Assembly (NCBI GenBank): GCA_016788585.1
Contig: JAEURP010000002.1
Coordinates: 62,001-126,000 of the forward strand
Direction of reading: 5' to 3'
From: Chthonomonas sp.
GTDB lineage: Bacteria; Armatimonadota; Fimbriimonadia; Fimbriimonadales; Fimbriimonadaceae
Length of the DNA stretch: 64,000 nucleotides
Part shown: one piece after another, positions 9,448-18,201 of the stretch
Layout: each line of letters opens with the position of its first letter
How positions within the stretch are numbered: the first letter of the stretch is position 1
The notes under the pieces: generated by a model
What the model was told of the DNA's origin: nothing
The model's input: the letters and a program-made list of their open reading frames with translations, nothing else
Databases searched by the model: none
Made by a program: the position numbers and the translations under genes

Positions 9448-9475
9448 GGCTCCTCGAGTTTCGAGGAGCCCTTTT
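9448..9475 (+). terminator. Intrinsic terminator after tRNA-Gly
   Basis: A 10-bp perfect GC-rich stem (GGCTCCTCGA / TCGAGGAGCC) with a 3-nt loop GTT, followed by CTTTTC. It ends the tRNA transcript and may also serve the convergent osmC unit. Confidence 0.9.
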
Positions 9476-9490
9476 CATTTCCGCGGCGAG

Positions 9491-9913
9491 CTATACGAGC
9501 TTGGCAGTAAGCGTGATTGGCACATTGAATAGCTTCGAGACCGGGCATCCTAACTTGGTTGCTTGGGCGATTTCTTCAAACTGGGCGCCCTCGATTCCTG
9601 GCACAGAAGCTTCGCAATCCAGGTGAATTCTGGTGATTCCAAAGCCGCCGTCCACCGGCTCCAGAGATACGGTCGAGGTCGTTGCGATCGAACCGGCGGT
9701 ATAACCCGCGCCGCCCAGCCCCGCCGATAGCGCCATGCTGAAGCATCCAGCATGGGCTGCTCCAATCAACTCCTCGGGGTTGCTATTGCCCCCGTTCTCA
9801 AAACGAGACGCGAAGCTATATGCGATGTCTTTTAGAGCTCCAGACTCGGTTGAAACCGTGCCCTTGCCCTCTTTCAATGTTCCATTCCAAACGGCTGATC
9901 CCTTTCGATCCAT
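9491..9913 (-). CDS. osmC: OsmC/Ohr-family peroxiredoxin
   Basis: A 140-aa thiol peroxidase for organic hydroperoxides. Both redox cysteines of the family are present: AAHAGCFSMALS at about residue 55 and TKLGCPVSKLF at about 125. The NSNPEELIGAAHAGC signature and the WNGTLKEGKGTVS N-terminus favour OsmC over Ohr. A TATCCT box lies exactly 6 nt before the ATG, suggesting it is transcribed without a leader from its own promoter, although it follows other minus-strand genes. Confidence 0.92.
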   Translation of the reverse strand: MDRKGSAVWNGTLKEGKGTVSTESGALKDIAYSFASRFENGGNSNPEELIGAAHAGCFSMALSAGLGGAGYTAGSIATTSTVSLEPVDGGFGITRIHLDCEASVPGIEGAQFEEIAQATKLGCPVSKLFNVPITLTAKLV

Positions 9914-9919
9914 TTGGCT

Positions 9920-9925
9920 AGGATA
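9920..9925 (-). promoter_or_regulatory. -10 box (TATCCT) of leaderless osmC
   Basis: TATCCT on the minus strand sits 6 nt before the ATG at 9913, placing the expected transcription start at the start codon. No Shine-Dalgarno sequence is present between them. Confidence 0.5.
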
Positions 9926-9929
9926 CCGG

Positions 9930-10358
9930 CTAGAGAAGGAGGGGCTCGTCGTCGTCGCAGTATCTCACGACCAGATTGGGAGTATTGACCATCTCGCACT
10001 TGGCATAGAATGGGATCGCGTCGTTATGACTGATCGTCATGACCGTGATGTTATCGGTACCGCCTGCTACTTCGATGGCGCGGCTCACCAACTGACGCCC
10101 GATCCCCTGTCCAACATAAGTTCGGTCGACTCCCAAATCGGTGAAGAACAAGAAGTAGGCGAAGTCGGTGATCCCGAAACAGACACCGATCAACTTGGTG
10201 TCGTCGCGCGCAGTGATCACGACATCCAGGTTGGCGAGCATGGTCCGCACACGGTCGGCAAAATCCTTAGCCGCATACTGCTGTCCAAGATCGGTGCGGT
10301 GGAGAAACTCGAAGTACTCAGGAAACTCCACGCGGTCCGAGCTACTGTACTCGATCAC
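9930..10358 (-). CDS. GNAT-family N-acetyltransferase
   Basis: A 142-aa single-domain GNAT. The acetyl-CoA loop is seen as VDRTYVGQGIGRQLVSRAIE (variant of Q/RxxGxG/A) at about residue 78, preceded by the beta4 strand and followed by NDAIPFYAKCEM, the usual last helix and strand. Substrate unknown. GTG start. It lies 2 nt after the beta-propeller/NAGPA gene and 16 nt before osmC on the minus strand. Confidence 0.8.
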   Translation of the reverse strand: MIEYSSSDRVEFPEYFEFLHRTDLGQQYAAKDFADRVRTMLANLDVVITARDDTKLIGVCFGITDFAYFLFFTDLGVDRTYVGQGIGRQLVSRAIEVAGGTDNITVMTISHNDAIPFYAKCEMVNTPNLVVRYCDDDEPLLL

Positions 10359-10360
10359 GT

Positions 10361-11965
10361 CTATTCCACCCTTACAAAGAGAATGTTGGTGAGCGGCCGC
10401 CCTGGTCGAATGAGGACCTTGCCTCGATAGTAAAGCGCACGAGAGGAGCCAGCGTCGAGGTTCATGGCGTATGCGCAGTCAAGAGCCTGCATGACCTTAG
10501 CAAATCCCTGAAAGCTTAGCGGCCCTGTCGCTACCAAAAGGAGCCTTTGGTCAGCGGTAAATCCAACGCCAACCCGCGCCGTTGTGCTGAAAATGGCGGG
10601 GTCGCGAAATCCCTCTCCGCTCGCATCGACGTCGATCTCGCCATTGAGGACCAACGCCGGCCCACAACTTAGGACTGTCTCGAAACCGCTCCAATCCTGA
10701 GTTCGCCCATAAGGAACCCGGCGCATAAAAGGTTCATTGTCTTCCGTAAAGGCCAGCGCCGTGCCCATGTGTCCGCGATAGAGGATATTGCCGCGATCCA
10801 CGATATCGCCGATTGGCCGCAGGCTGCGGGTGTCGAAGAAGGTCCCTGTAATGGCAGCGGTCGCCCCAGAACTGCGGACAAGGGAATCAAAGGAATCTGC
10901 ACCGGTCGGAAACCCGGGTGCCACCTGAACACCTACTTTTACCCGTGGGTTCTTAAGATCAATTTGTATTGTACGAACAGGAGAGCCCAAGACCGTCGTG
11001 GCCGAGAGCCAATCGGCCCTCTTCTTCATAAGCAAGTTGGCTACGGCATCACCGATCGTGGTCGGAGGCTTTTCCAAGCGGGTGCCGGGGCGAGTGCCCC
11101 AGCGCACTTGTCCATCGAGCGTGCCAAGAATCGCTCGGTTGGCGGCAAGGGAAAAGGCATTGGCGTAGCCCCCTCCTAGGCGCGGAGAAGTGAGCTGGAC
11201 GCCAGTGATCAGGTCGTAGACCTCGATTTGGTTCTGGATACCAATGAACGCCGTCGCGCTTCCATCCGGCGCGATGCTCGTGGCGACCGGAGCGGTCATC
11301 TTGGTCCGAAGGGTTGGCAAAACTCTCAAGTCTGAGTCCCATCGAAACACCTGACCCGTCTTGGCCACTGATATTGCCAGGCCACCCTTATGGTCGAACC
11401 CCAGCGCCATGGCTTCGCTCGATGGTTGGGGGACACTGCCCTTACCGCCCCAAGTGCCGCAAGCTAAAACCGTGACTCGCCCGCCCGCGCTGTAAGCGAG
11501 TCGTTGGTTGAGTGGATCAAACGCGACATTTACGACTAGACCCGGATCAAAGCGACGCTCGACTTTCATCGTTGTCGAATCCACGACCAGCAGCCCACCG
11601 GGGCCACCAACCGCGATCCACTTGCCGTCCGGCGAGAACGCGACACTCGAACCAATCCCCAGCGCCCTTACATCTTTACCAGTACTTGCTTCGTACAGGC
11701 GTACGTTTCGCCACGTGCCTCGGGCATTAAAGGCCACCGCCAAGAGCTTGCCATTGGGCGAGACGGTGATCTGCGCCGGGGCCTCATCGAGCTTACGGAC
11801 CCAACGTTGAGTTCGCATCGAGCCATCGAGGCTGCGCAACTGCCCATTCGCATAGCCCGCAAACACGGCTTGACCATCGGAGGCAATCGCCACCGAGGTC
11901 ACCGGCGTTACCGGCTGAGCATGGGCAATTGTGGCGAGTCCAATCAGACTCAAAAATGGGCGCAC
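10361..11965 (-). CDS. Secreted beta-propeller fused to NAGPA/DUF2233 phosphodiester glycosidase domain
   Basis: A 534-aa exported protein. After a signal peptide (ending AHA-Q) come about 270 residues of WD40-like repeats (FSPDGKWIAVGG, IAPDGSATAFIG). The C-terminal 230 residues match the phosphodiester glycosidase family (NAGPA, DUF2233): TGTFFDTRSLRPIGDIV, LSCGPALVLNGEID, TARVGVGFTADQRLLLVAT and AMNLDAGSSRALYYRG. Family members uncover N-acetylglucosamine phosphodiesters or act on wall glycans; the substrate here is unknown. The GTG start has a TACAAT box 6 nt upstream, so it is probably leaderless. Confidence 0.85.
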   Translation of the reverse strand: MRPFLSLIGLATIAHAQPVTPVTSVAIASDGQAVFAGYANGQLRSLDGSMRTQRWVRKLDEAPAQITVSPNGKLLAVAFNARGTWRNVRLYEASTGKDVRALGIGSSVAFSPDGKWIAVGGPGGLLVVDSTTMKVERRFDPGLVVNVAFDPLNQRLAYSAGGRVTVLACGTWGGKGSVPQPSSEAMALGFDHKGGLAISVAKTGQVFRWDSDLRVLPTLRTKMTAPVATSIAPDGSATAFIGIQNQIEVYDLITGVQLTSPRLGGGYANAFSLAANRAILGTLDGQVRWGTRPGTRLEKPPTTIGDAVANLLMKKRADWLSATTVLGSPVRTIQIDLKNPRVKVGVQVAPGFPTGADSFDSLVRSSGATAAITGTFFDTRSLRPIGDIVDRGNILYRGHMGTALAFTEDNEPFMRRVPYGRTQDWSGFETVLSCGPALVLNGEIDVDASGEGFRDPAIFSTTARVGVGFTADQRLLLVATGPLSFQGFAKVMQALDCAYAMNLDAGSSRALYYRGKVLIRPGRPLTNILFVRVE

Positions 11966-11971
11966 TTAAAC

Positions 11972-11977
11972 ATTGTA
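11972..11977 (-). promoter_or_regulatory. -10 box (TACAAT) of leaderless propeller/NAGPA gene
   Basis: TACAAT on the minus strand ends 6 nt before the GTG start at 11965. The gap GTTTAA contains no ribosome site. Confidence 0.55.
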
Positions 11978-11990
11978 CGGTCCAGCTGCC

Positions 11991-13202
11991 TTAAGATTCC
12001 ACGGGAGCGCGATGCCGAAGCGGTGTCGCCGGGAGCCCAAGCGTGTCGGAGCCAGTCGTATTCGTCACCTTGAGAACCCTTTCCAAAATCACCTTAACCG
12101 CGCCACCAATTGGAAACGCGACGAGCATCCCTAAGATTCCAAAGAGCGATCCGCCAGCGGCGACAACAAACATGCTCACAACCGGATTCAACCCAACTGC
12201 CGACCCCACGAGATTTGGGGAAACCAACTGATCCCACACCCATGTGATGATAAAGAGCACTGCTACCAGCGTCAGGGCGAAGGCCCAACTGGATGGAAAG
12301 GTGGCAAACCAGTTGGAATTCTGCCCACTAAGGCCAGCAATCACCAACAATAGAACGTAATTCACCATGCCGCCAATGATTGGAATCAAGTACAACGTTC
12401 CAAACAGCAGAGCCAGAAGCACGGCATATGGGGCGCCCATGAGCGAGAGCGCCAAGGCAACCGTCGTGGTGTAAAGGGCCCAAGAGATCATGATGCCTCG
12501 CAGGTACTTCTGAAAGACGTCGCCAACGTCCTCCAAAATATCCATCGCCTCAGCCCGAATGCTGGGCGGTATCCAATTCGGAAGCGACAGCCTGATCCTG
12601 TCGAAATCCATGAGGAGGAATAGCGCGACCAAGGGGGCGAAGAGGAGTAATAGGAACTGGGCTCCTAATCCGCCCAATGCCCCCAACACCGAGTTGAAGA
12701 ATCCCTGAACGAACTTCGTGATTTCTTGCCGCCTTGGCTCAAGAATCTGTTCGGTGATTTTGGCTTGCGTGGAAGGCAACCCAAGGCGGTCCAAAGTTGG
12801 CCGAACTTGGGCAAGCGTACGATCCAAAGGACTGACAGAGGTACTTGCCTCGATACGATGACGAGGATTCCAGCGCACAAAGTAGTTATTCGCGTATCCC
12901 TGCTGGGCCATTTCTCGTGTCATCGAGCCGATATTGGTCGTAAAGGCATTCAACTGCTTCGCCATAATCGGCACGGTAAAGAACCCGATCGCAGTGATAA
13001 CTCCAAAAAAGGCAATGAAGACCAGGCCGACTGCAGCGCCGCGACCGAGTCCGCGCCTTCTCAACTGCCGGACAACGGGATCGAGCAAGATTGCAACCAA
13101 GGTGCCGACGATAAATGGCAACAGAATGCCGCGCACCAGATAGAGGAAGCCCAACACCAAGGCAACCGTAAGAATCCACAGCGCGATCTTCCAGCCACCC
13201 AT
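11991..13202 (-). CDS. AI-2E family transporter (PerM/YdiK-like)
   Basis: A 403-aa membrane protein with the UPF0118/AI-2E exporter layout: two N-terminal helices (IALWILTVALVLGFLYLVRG), a helix at about 70, a long extracytoplasmic segment (about 95-180), and a C-terminal five-helix block. Family landmarks include PFIVGTLVAILLDPVV near the N-terminus, YLIPIIGGMVNYVLLL and the late SPNLVGSAVGLNPVVSMF. Members export varied small molecules or sodium; the substrate is not evident. It follows the pheT-GNAT pair by 18 nt. Confidence 0.9.
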   Translation of the reverse strand: MGGWKIALWILTVALVLGFLYLVRGILLPFIVGTLVAILLDPVVRQLRRRGLGRGAAVGLVFIAFFGVITAIGFFTVPIMAKQLNAFTTNIGSMTREMAQQGYANNYFVRWNPRHRIEASTSVSPLDRTLAQVRPTLDRLGLPSTQAKITEQILEPRRQEITKFVQGFFNSVLGALGGLGAQFLLLLFAPLVALFLLMDFDRIRLSLPNWIPPSIRAEAMDILEDVGDVFQKYLRGIMISWALYTTTVALALSLMGAPYAVLLALLFGTLYLIPIIGGMVNYVLLLVIAGLSGQNSNWFATFPSSWAFALTLVAVLFIITWVWDQLVSPNLVGSAVGLNPVVSMFVVAAGGSLFGILGMLVAFPIGGAVKVILERVLKVTNTTGSDTLGLPATPLRHRAPVES

Positions 13203-13220
13203 AACATCTACAAGACGGAC

Positions 13221-13952
13221 TTAGTCGTCCCAAGTTTTCGAGGCGCAGCGTTGTTTTGGCGTGAACACGTGCATGACCCCGATTTCCTTGTAACCAAGCT
13301 TGGGATAGAGTTTTCGTCCATCGGTGCTGGCGACCAAGACGCTTTCTCGCACGCCACTGGCTTTGTCGCCCTTCAGAAGGGCCGACATCAGCGCCGATCC
13401 ATAGCCCTTGCCTCGGCGCTCTTTGCGAACATAGAGGTCGGCGACATAGGCATCGTCACCCATCCGCATGCTCTCCACCATGCCAAAGATCAGAGGATCC
13501 GCAAGACCGTAGAACCGCCCATTTTCAACCTTGATCGGCTTCCATCGGTTGTCGCCAATCTTGTCGATCTCCTCTTGGGTCTCGTAGTGAACGACCGCCG
13601 GATCAGACTCAATCGTCGGAATCTCAGCCAAATCATGCGTAAAGATCCACTCTGTCGCCGCCGCGCGATAACCGAGCTTTTTCACTTCGTTCTTGAACGT
13701 AGCCTCGTCCGATTCTGGCCCATGGCAAGCGCAAAGAAAATGCCAGCCCAAATCGTTACGCGAAACACGAGCGACAATATCCTCTGGCGAAAGGTCCGCA
13801 ACAAATACCTCGCTCTTTCGCGGCTCCTTCTTTGGCCCTTTGTCACGCAGAACCCAAAGTCCATCAATATTCCGAACCAAGTAGGGATGGTGACGGCTCT
13901 TGCGAATCGCGAAAGCGTGCGCCGTAATGTCGATCGCCCGTTCGAGAGTCAT
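13221..13952 (-). CDS. GNAT-family N-acetyltransferase, 243 aa
   Basis: The acetyltransferase core is in the C-terminal half: DAYVADLYVRKERRGKGYGSALMSALL gives the beta4 strand and acetyl-CoA loop RRGKGYG, and ASTDGRKLYPKLGYKEIGVMHVF is the terminal strand-helix-strand. The N-terminal half (AFAIRKSRHHPYLVRNIDGLW) is divergent and may be a second degenerate GNAT fold. Substrate unknown. It begins 6 nt after the pheT stop and is surely co-transcribed with it. Confidence 0.82.
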   Translation of the reverse strand: MTLERAIDITAHAFAIRKSRHHPYLVRNIDGLWVLRDKGPKKEPRKSEVFVADLSPEDIVARVSRNDLGWHFLCACHGPESDEATFKNEVKKLGYRAAATEWIFTHDLAEIPTIESDPAVVHYETQEEIDKIGDNRWKPIKVENGRFYGLADPLIFGMVESMRMGDDAYVADLYVRKERRGKGYGSALMSALLKGDKASGVRESVLVASTDGRKLYPKLGYKEIGVMHVFTPKQRCASKTWDD

Positions 13953-13957
13953 GTTCG

Positions 13958-15979
13958 TTAGCGGAGCACGCCGCCAAGGCCCTCGATGGCGCGAATGACA
14001 TTGTCGCGCACGACATTGGCTTCCTCGTCGGTGAAGCTGCCGTCCAGCTTGCGGAGCTGAATGTTCACCGCTAGCGAGTGCTTGCCTGGCTCGATGCCTT
14101 GGCCCTCATAAATGTCAAACAACGACTGCTTCTCCAGCACATCGCCGCTCGCCTCGGTGATCGCCTTTTCGACATCGGCATAGGGGACAGACTTCGAGAT
14201 CACAAAGGCGATGTCTCGCTTGATCGCGGGGTAGCGACTAATCGGCTTCACGTGAAGCTCATCATCTGGGTTCTGGAAGAACACCAGCAGATCAATCTCG
14301 GCCATGTAAGTCTCTTCCGGCAGGCCCAATTGCTCGGCGTAATCGGGGTGAATCTGCCCCGCCGTGCCGACCCAAAGTCGCCCCTGATCCACCATGATTC
14401 CCGCCTGCCTGGTGGGGTGGAACCGGTGGTCAGGCAAGCGCGGCAGCTCGAACGAAATGTCGTCGTGAACGAGGTGCCCCAGCTCGACCAGAATGCCCTT
14501 CAGTGTCCAGAAATCTGCCTGCGGCGCGCCCTTCTGTCCGAAATGCACCTCCTGCATCGCGCCGGTGATCAAGATGCCGAGCTCCGGCGACTCATCCACC
14601 TCATAATCGCCTTTCACAAACACCTTGCCGATCTCAAAAATGTGCAAGTTCCGCCCGCCATTCTTCAATGCCGCTTCAGCCAATCCAGGAAGCAGGGAAC
14701 TGCGCAAGTAAGCCATCTCTGGCGAGTGCGGATTGCGGACGGTCACGCGGCGATCGGGGTTGAAATCCAGGATGCTGACGTCGCGCAGTGAATGACTGAT
14801 CATTTGATCGAGGCCGCAGCGAAGCATTGTCTTCTTCGCCGTATCAATGACCGCATAGAGCCCAAAAGTGCCGCCGCGCGTCGTCGTGCCGATCGGCATC
14901 AGGTCGGGAATCTTTTCGTACCCATGCACGCGCCCGATCTCCTCGATCACGTCTTCCTCAAGCGTCACGTCAGGCCGCCATGAGGGCGGCGTCACCGACA
15001 TCGGCGAGCCCGCGCTCACGGTAAATCCTAGCCGTTCCAGGTAGCCCGTCATCTCGCCGTCCGAGATGTCCATCGCCCAGATCATCCGCGCGCGCTCGGG
15101 TCTGAGTTGCAAGGAAGCCACAACTGGTTCTTTAGCAAAAACATCTTCGATCACACCCGCGCCTGCCGCGCCGGTGATCTCGCGATACAACTCGTCGAAC
15201 CGCTGAATGGCACGAACAACGCCGTTTGGATCAACGCTGCGCTCAAATCGGTAGCTCGCGTCGGTATTCAGTCCAAGCTCCTTGCGCGTCTTGCGCACGC
15301 TCGACCCATCGAAGTGCGCGCTCTCCAAAAGCATCCGCTTCGTGCTCGCGCTGACCTCAGTTTCCAGCCCGCCCATCACGCCCGCCACCGCGACGGGCTT
15401 CTCGGCGTCGCAAATCATCAGGTGGTTCGGCTTCAATTCGTGCTCGTCGCCGTTAAGTGTTGTCAGCTTCTCGCCCGTCTTGGCTTGCCGAACGACGATT
15501 CGCTCGTGATAAAGCTTTTCGAGGTCAAAAGCGTGGAGCGGTTGCCCAAGCTCCAACATCACAAGGTTCGTGAGATCAACGAGTAGGCTGATAGGCCTCT
15601 GCCCAGCCGCCGTCAAGGTGTCTTGCAGCCACTTCGGCGAGGCGCCGTTCTGAACGTCGCTGTAAATTGCACAAGCGTAGCGCGTGCAATTCTCGCTCTG
15701 CAGATCAATCCGCGAGCTCGGCTCGCCCTTCGCGCCGTGCATCGAAGCGATCTTCTCGTAAAGCGCGGTCGGCTTTGAACCGGGGTCTTTCGCAAGCACC
15801 TCGCGGGCCAAACCCAGCGCGCTCAGCCCATCGCCGCGGTTCGCCATGACCTTGATATCGAGCACGTCATTCTCGATCCCCTCAAGCTCAAAGCCCGCCA
15901 TGGTCAACAGATCGCCAATCTCTTCGGAGGAGAGCGGCGTGTCAACAAAGGCACGAAGGAGCGAAGCTGGCAGTTTCAT
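13958..15979 (-). CDS. pheT: Phenylalanyl-tRNA synthetase beta subunit, short form
   Basis: Beta chain of the alpha2-beta2 enzyme that charges tRNA-Phe. Visible domains: B1 start MKLPASLLRAFVDTPLSS, the B3/B4 core (GQPLHAFDLEKL, VAGVMGGLETEVS, DASYRFERSVDP), the B5 DNA-binding-like region (SWRPDVTLEEDVIEEIGRVHGYEKIP), the catalytic-like module, and the C-terminal anticodon-binding FDX-ACB domain (KPISRYPAIKRDIAFVI). At 673 aa it is over 100 residues shorter than the usual 790-800, because the EMAP-type tRNA-binding OB fold between the B1 halves is missing. No pheS adjoins it. A TAGCAT lies 7 nt before the ATG. Confidence 0.94.
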   Translation of the reverse strand: MKLPASLLRAFVDTPLSSEEIGDLLTMAGFELEGIENDVLDIKVMANRGDGLSALGLAREVLAKDPGSKPTALYEKIASMHGAKGEPSSRIDLQSENCTRYACAIYSDVQNGASPKWLQDTLTAAGQRPISLLVDLTNLVMLELGQPLHAFDLEKLYHERIVVRQAKTGEKLTTLNGDEHELKPNHLMICDAEKPVAVAGVMGGLETEVSASTKRMLLESAHFDGSSVRKTRKELGLNTDASYRFERSVDPNGVVRAIQRFDELYREITGAAGAGVIEDVFAKEPVVASLQLRPERARMIWAMDISDGEMTGYLERLGFTVSAGSPMSVTPPSWRPDVTLEEDVIEEIGRVHGYEKIPDLMPIGTTTRGGTFGLYAVIDTAKKTMLRCGLDQMISHSLRDVSILDFNPDRRVTVRNPHSPEMAYLRSSLLPGLAEAALKNGGRNLHIFEIGKVFVKGDYEVDESPELGILITGAMQEVHFGQKGAPQADFWTLKGILVELGHLVHDDISFELPRLPDHRFHPTRQAGIMVDQGRLWVGTAGQIHPDYAEQLGLPEETYMAEIDLLVFFQNPDDELHVKPISRYPAIKRDIAFVISKSVPYADVEKAITEASGDVLEKQSLFDIYEGQGIEPGKHSLAVNIQLRKLDGSFTDEEANVVRDNVIRAIEGLGGVLR

Positions 15980-16019
15980 TGCGGCGATGCTAGATTACCT
16001 TTTGAGGTGCATCTAGGAA

Positions 16020-16092
16020 GGCTAATGGCTAATGGCTAATGGCTAGTGGTACATCATCCTTAGCCATAGACCATAGACCATAGACCATCTGC
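16020..16092. repeat. Two heptamer tandem-repeat arrays
   Basis: Upstream of the CBS-like gene, GGCTAAT is repeated about four times (last copy GGCTAGT) from 16020, and CCATAGA is repeated three to four times from about 16065 to 16089. Read on the minus strand the second array is ATGGTCT, so the two are similar 7-nt units in opposite orientation. A shorter array of the first unit lies at 21155-21172. Confidence 0.85.
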
Positions 16093-16127
16093 CGACCCTT
16101 TGCCCAAAGCAGATACAATCTGAATCG

Positions 16128-17132
16128 ATGCCGGTTCTCGACAATATCCTGCAATGCATCGGCGATACGCCCATGGTCCGGCTGAGCCGCGTCAATCCAT
16201 TTCCCGGTTGCGAGCTACTGGGCAAGGTCGAGTTCTTGAACCCCGGCGGCTCCACCAAAGACCGCATCGCCTACCGAATGGTCGTCGAGGCCGAGAAGGC
16301 AGGGCAGATCAAGCCAGGCGACACGCTGATCGAGGCAACCAGCGGCAACACGGGCATCGGCCTCGCGATGGCGGGCGCGGTGCTGGGTTACAAGGTCATC
16401 ATCGTGATGCCCGAGAAGATGAGCCAAGAGAAACAGCGCACGATGGAGGGCCTCGGCGCGCAGATCATCCGCACCGATACCGCCGCCGCCCACGACAGCC
16501 CCGACAGCAACTTCGGCGTCGCCGAGCGACTGCACAAGGCGATTCCAAACTCACACATCCTTGGCCAATTCGAAAACCCCGCCAATCCCCAAGCGCACTT
16601 TGATGGCACCGCGGTCGAGATCATCGACCAATGCGACGGCCGCCTCGATTACTTCGTCGCCGGCGCCGGCACAGGCGGGACGCTGACCGGCGTGGCGGGG
16701 CGGCTGAAGGCCGCCATTCCGAACTGCCAGATCGTCGGCGCAGACCCGGTGGGCAGTTTGATCGGCGGTGGCGACCTCAACGCCCCTTACCAAGTCGAGG
16801 GCATCGGCTACGACTTCGTACCCGAGACCATGGACATGAGCCTTGTGGATCGTTGGGAGAAGGTGGACGACGCAGAGTCGTTCTATTGGGCCCACCAACT
16901 CATCCGCAAGGAAGGCATGCTCGTCGGCGGCAGCAGCGGCACCGTCCTCGCCGCCGCGATGCGCATCGCCAAGGAATGCACGAATGGCGAGCGTATTTGC
17001 GTCGTTCTCGCAGACAACGTGCGCAATTACATGAGCAAGTTTTTGAGCAATGACTGGCTCGTCGCCAATGGATTCGAGCCTGTGGCGCCGAACAAGTTTG
17101 TCGACTGGGAGGCGATGAAGAGCAGTGTTTGA
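16128..17132 (+). CDS. Cystathionine beta-synthase / cysteine synthase-type PLP enzyme
   Basis: A 334-aa cytoplasmic PLP enzyme of fold type II. The PLP lysine is in NPGGSTKDRIA at about residue 44, and the phosphate-binding loop is AGTGGTLTG. The VEGIGYDFVPETMD and NYMSKFLSNDWL segments are more typical of cystathionine beta-synthase than of CysK, but the C-terminal CBS (Bateman) regulatory pair is absent. It probably makes cystathionine or cysteine from serine or O-acetylserine. TACAAT 8 nt before the ATG and no ribosome site suggest a nearly leaderless transcript. It overlaps the next gene by 8 nt. Confidence 0.9.
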   Translation: MPVLDNILQCIGDTPMVRLSRVNPFPGCELLGKVEFLNPGGSTKDRIAYRMVVEAEKAGQIKPGDTLIEATSGNTGIGLAMAGAVLGYKVIIVMPEKMSQEKQRTMEGLGAQIIRTDTAAAHDSPDSNFGVAERLHKAIPNSHILGQFENPANPQAHFDGTAVEIIDQCDGRLDYFVAGAGTGGTLTGVAGRLKAAIPNCQIVGADPVGSLIGGGDLNAPYQVEGIGYDFVPETMDMSLVDRWEKVDDAESFYWAHQLIRKEGMLVGGSSGTVLAAAMRIAKECTNGERICVVLADNVRNYMSKFLSNDWLVANGFEPVAPNKFVDWEAMKSSV

Positions 17133-18201
17133 CCTGCGCTCACAAGTGGTTAGCAGCGACTCGGAGATCGAGCAGTATAAGCGCTGCTACGAAGAAGTGT
17201 GGCGGCAGGGCAAGCCTTTCGAGCCTGGCGAGATCGATCCGAACGACAGCGCTTTGCGTTACTTGGCGCTCCTGGGCACTGAGGTGGTGGGGAGCTATAA
17301 GGTTCACCGCTACCGAATTACTCGTTTCGGGGATGAACTGGAATGTGCGGGCGTTGCTTCGGTAGGAGTTGTGCCGCACCATCGATCCAGCGGTATCGGG
17401 GCCGAGATGATGCGCCTCTCGTTGCATGAGATGCGCGATCAAGGATTTGCAATCGCCGCACTGTATCCCTTCCGTGGAAAGTACTATCGTCAATTCGGCT
17501 ACGAGTTTTGCGGCTCGCGCTGGCAGATCAAGTGCCCTGTACCTCGCTTACCAAAGTTCACGGCGCAGCTACCGGCAAGGCGCATTGCAGTCGAAGATGT
17601 CGTTCAACTCGACCACTGCTACAAGGATTTCATCAAAGGCTACAACGGCGCAAATGTGCGAACCGAAGACCAATGGCGGCTTCGAATGGGCAAGGGTTCG
17701 CCCCTGATTTACGTAGTCGGAGACCCGATCGAAGCTTACGCTTGGACATCAATGGATGGCGGCTTTTGGGAGGAACTCAATGTGGGCGAAATTGCGTGGT
17801 CGTCGCCAAGGGGTTACGAGAGCATCATGGCCGTTCTGCGAGGGCTGGCAATCAACCGCAGCCATCTGGTCTGGAGCGAACCTACCCAAGGCCCCTACAT
17901 CACGCGCTACCTTGATCAAGGTGCCGACGTCGAGCTACACCGACCGGCAATGTATCGAATTTTGGACGGGTTAAAATGCGGTTTGAACGGGGCCGAGGTC
18001 CAGGATCCCGACATTTCCGAGAACAATCGGATTTTTGGATCGCCGGCTGTCTCTGGCTCCGTTGGGTCGGTAACGCAAGCTTTCTTGGGCGAGCCAAGTG
18101 TCGAGAGCCTGGTCACTTCTGGGGCGCTCTGCGCACAAGACATTGCGGCTGCCAAGGCGGCTTTCCCCAGCAACCCAGTTCTCTGCACGGAGTTCTTCTG
18201 A
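17125..18201 (+). CDS. Eis-like GNAT N-acetyltransferase
   Basis: A 358-aa protein with the Eis-family layout: an N-terminal GNAT domain with ASVGVVPHHRSSGIGAEMM (acetyl-CoA loop HRSSGIG) at about residue 75 and FPF-type segment ALYPFRGKYYRQFGYE, a second degenerate GNAT domain, and a C-terminal sterol-carrier-like part (GLKCGLNGAEVQDPDISENN). Eis relatives acetylate amines, including aminoglycosides; the substrate here is unknown. GTG start inside the end of the preceding gene; the next GTG follows immediately after its stop. Confidence 0.85.
   Translation: MFDLRSQVVSSDSEIEQYKRCYEEVWRQGKPFEPGEIDPNDSALRYLALLGTEVVGSYKVHRYRITRFGDELECAGVASVGVVPHHRSSGIGAEMMRLSLHEMRDQGFAIAALYPFRGKYYRQFGYEFCGSRWQIKCPVPRLPKFTAQLPARRIAVEDVVQLDHCYKDFIKGYNGANVRTEDQWRLRMGKGSPLIYVVGDPIEAYAWTSMDGGFWEELNVGEIAWSSPRGYESIMAVLRGLAINRSHLVWSEPTQGPYITRYLDQGADVELHRPAMYRILDGLKCGLNGAEVQDPDISENNRIFGSPAVSGSVGSVTQAFLGEPSVESLVTSGALCAQDIAAAKAAFPSNPVLCTEFF

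Noticed and set aside
12726-13961. 411-codon open frame antisense to the AI-2E transporter and GNAT genes
   Set aside because: Spans two clear genes on the other strand and lacks any protein-like motif.
16020-16092. CRISPR array
   Set aside because: The units are 7 nt with no spacers; no cas genes in the window.
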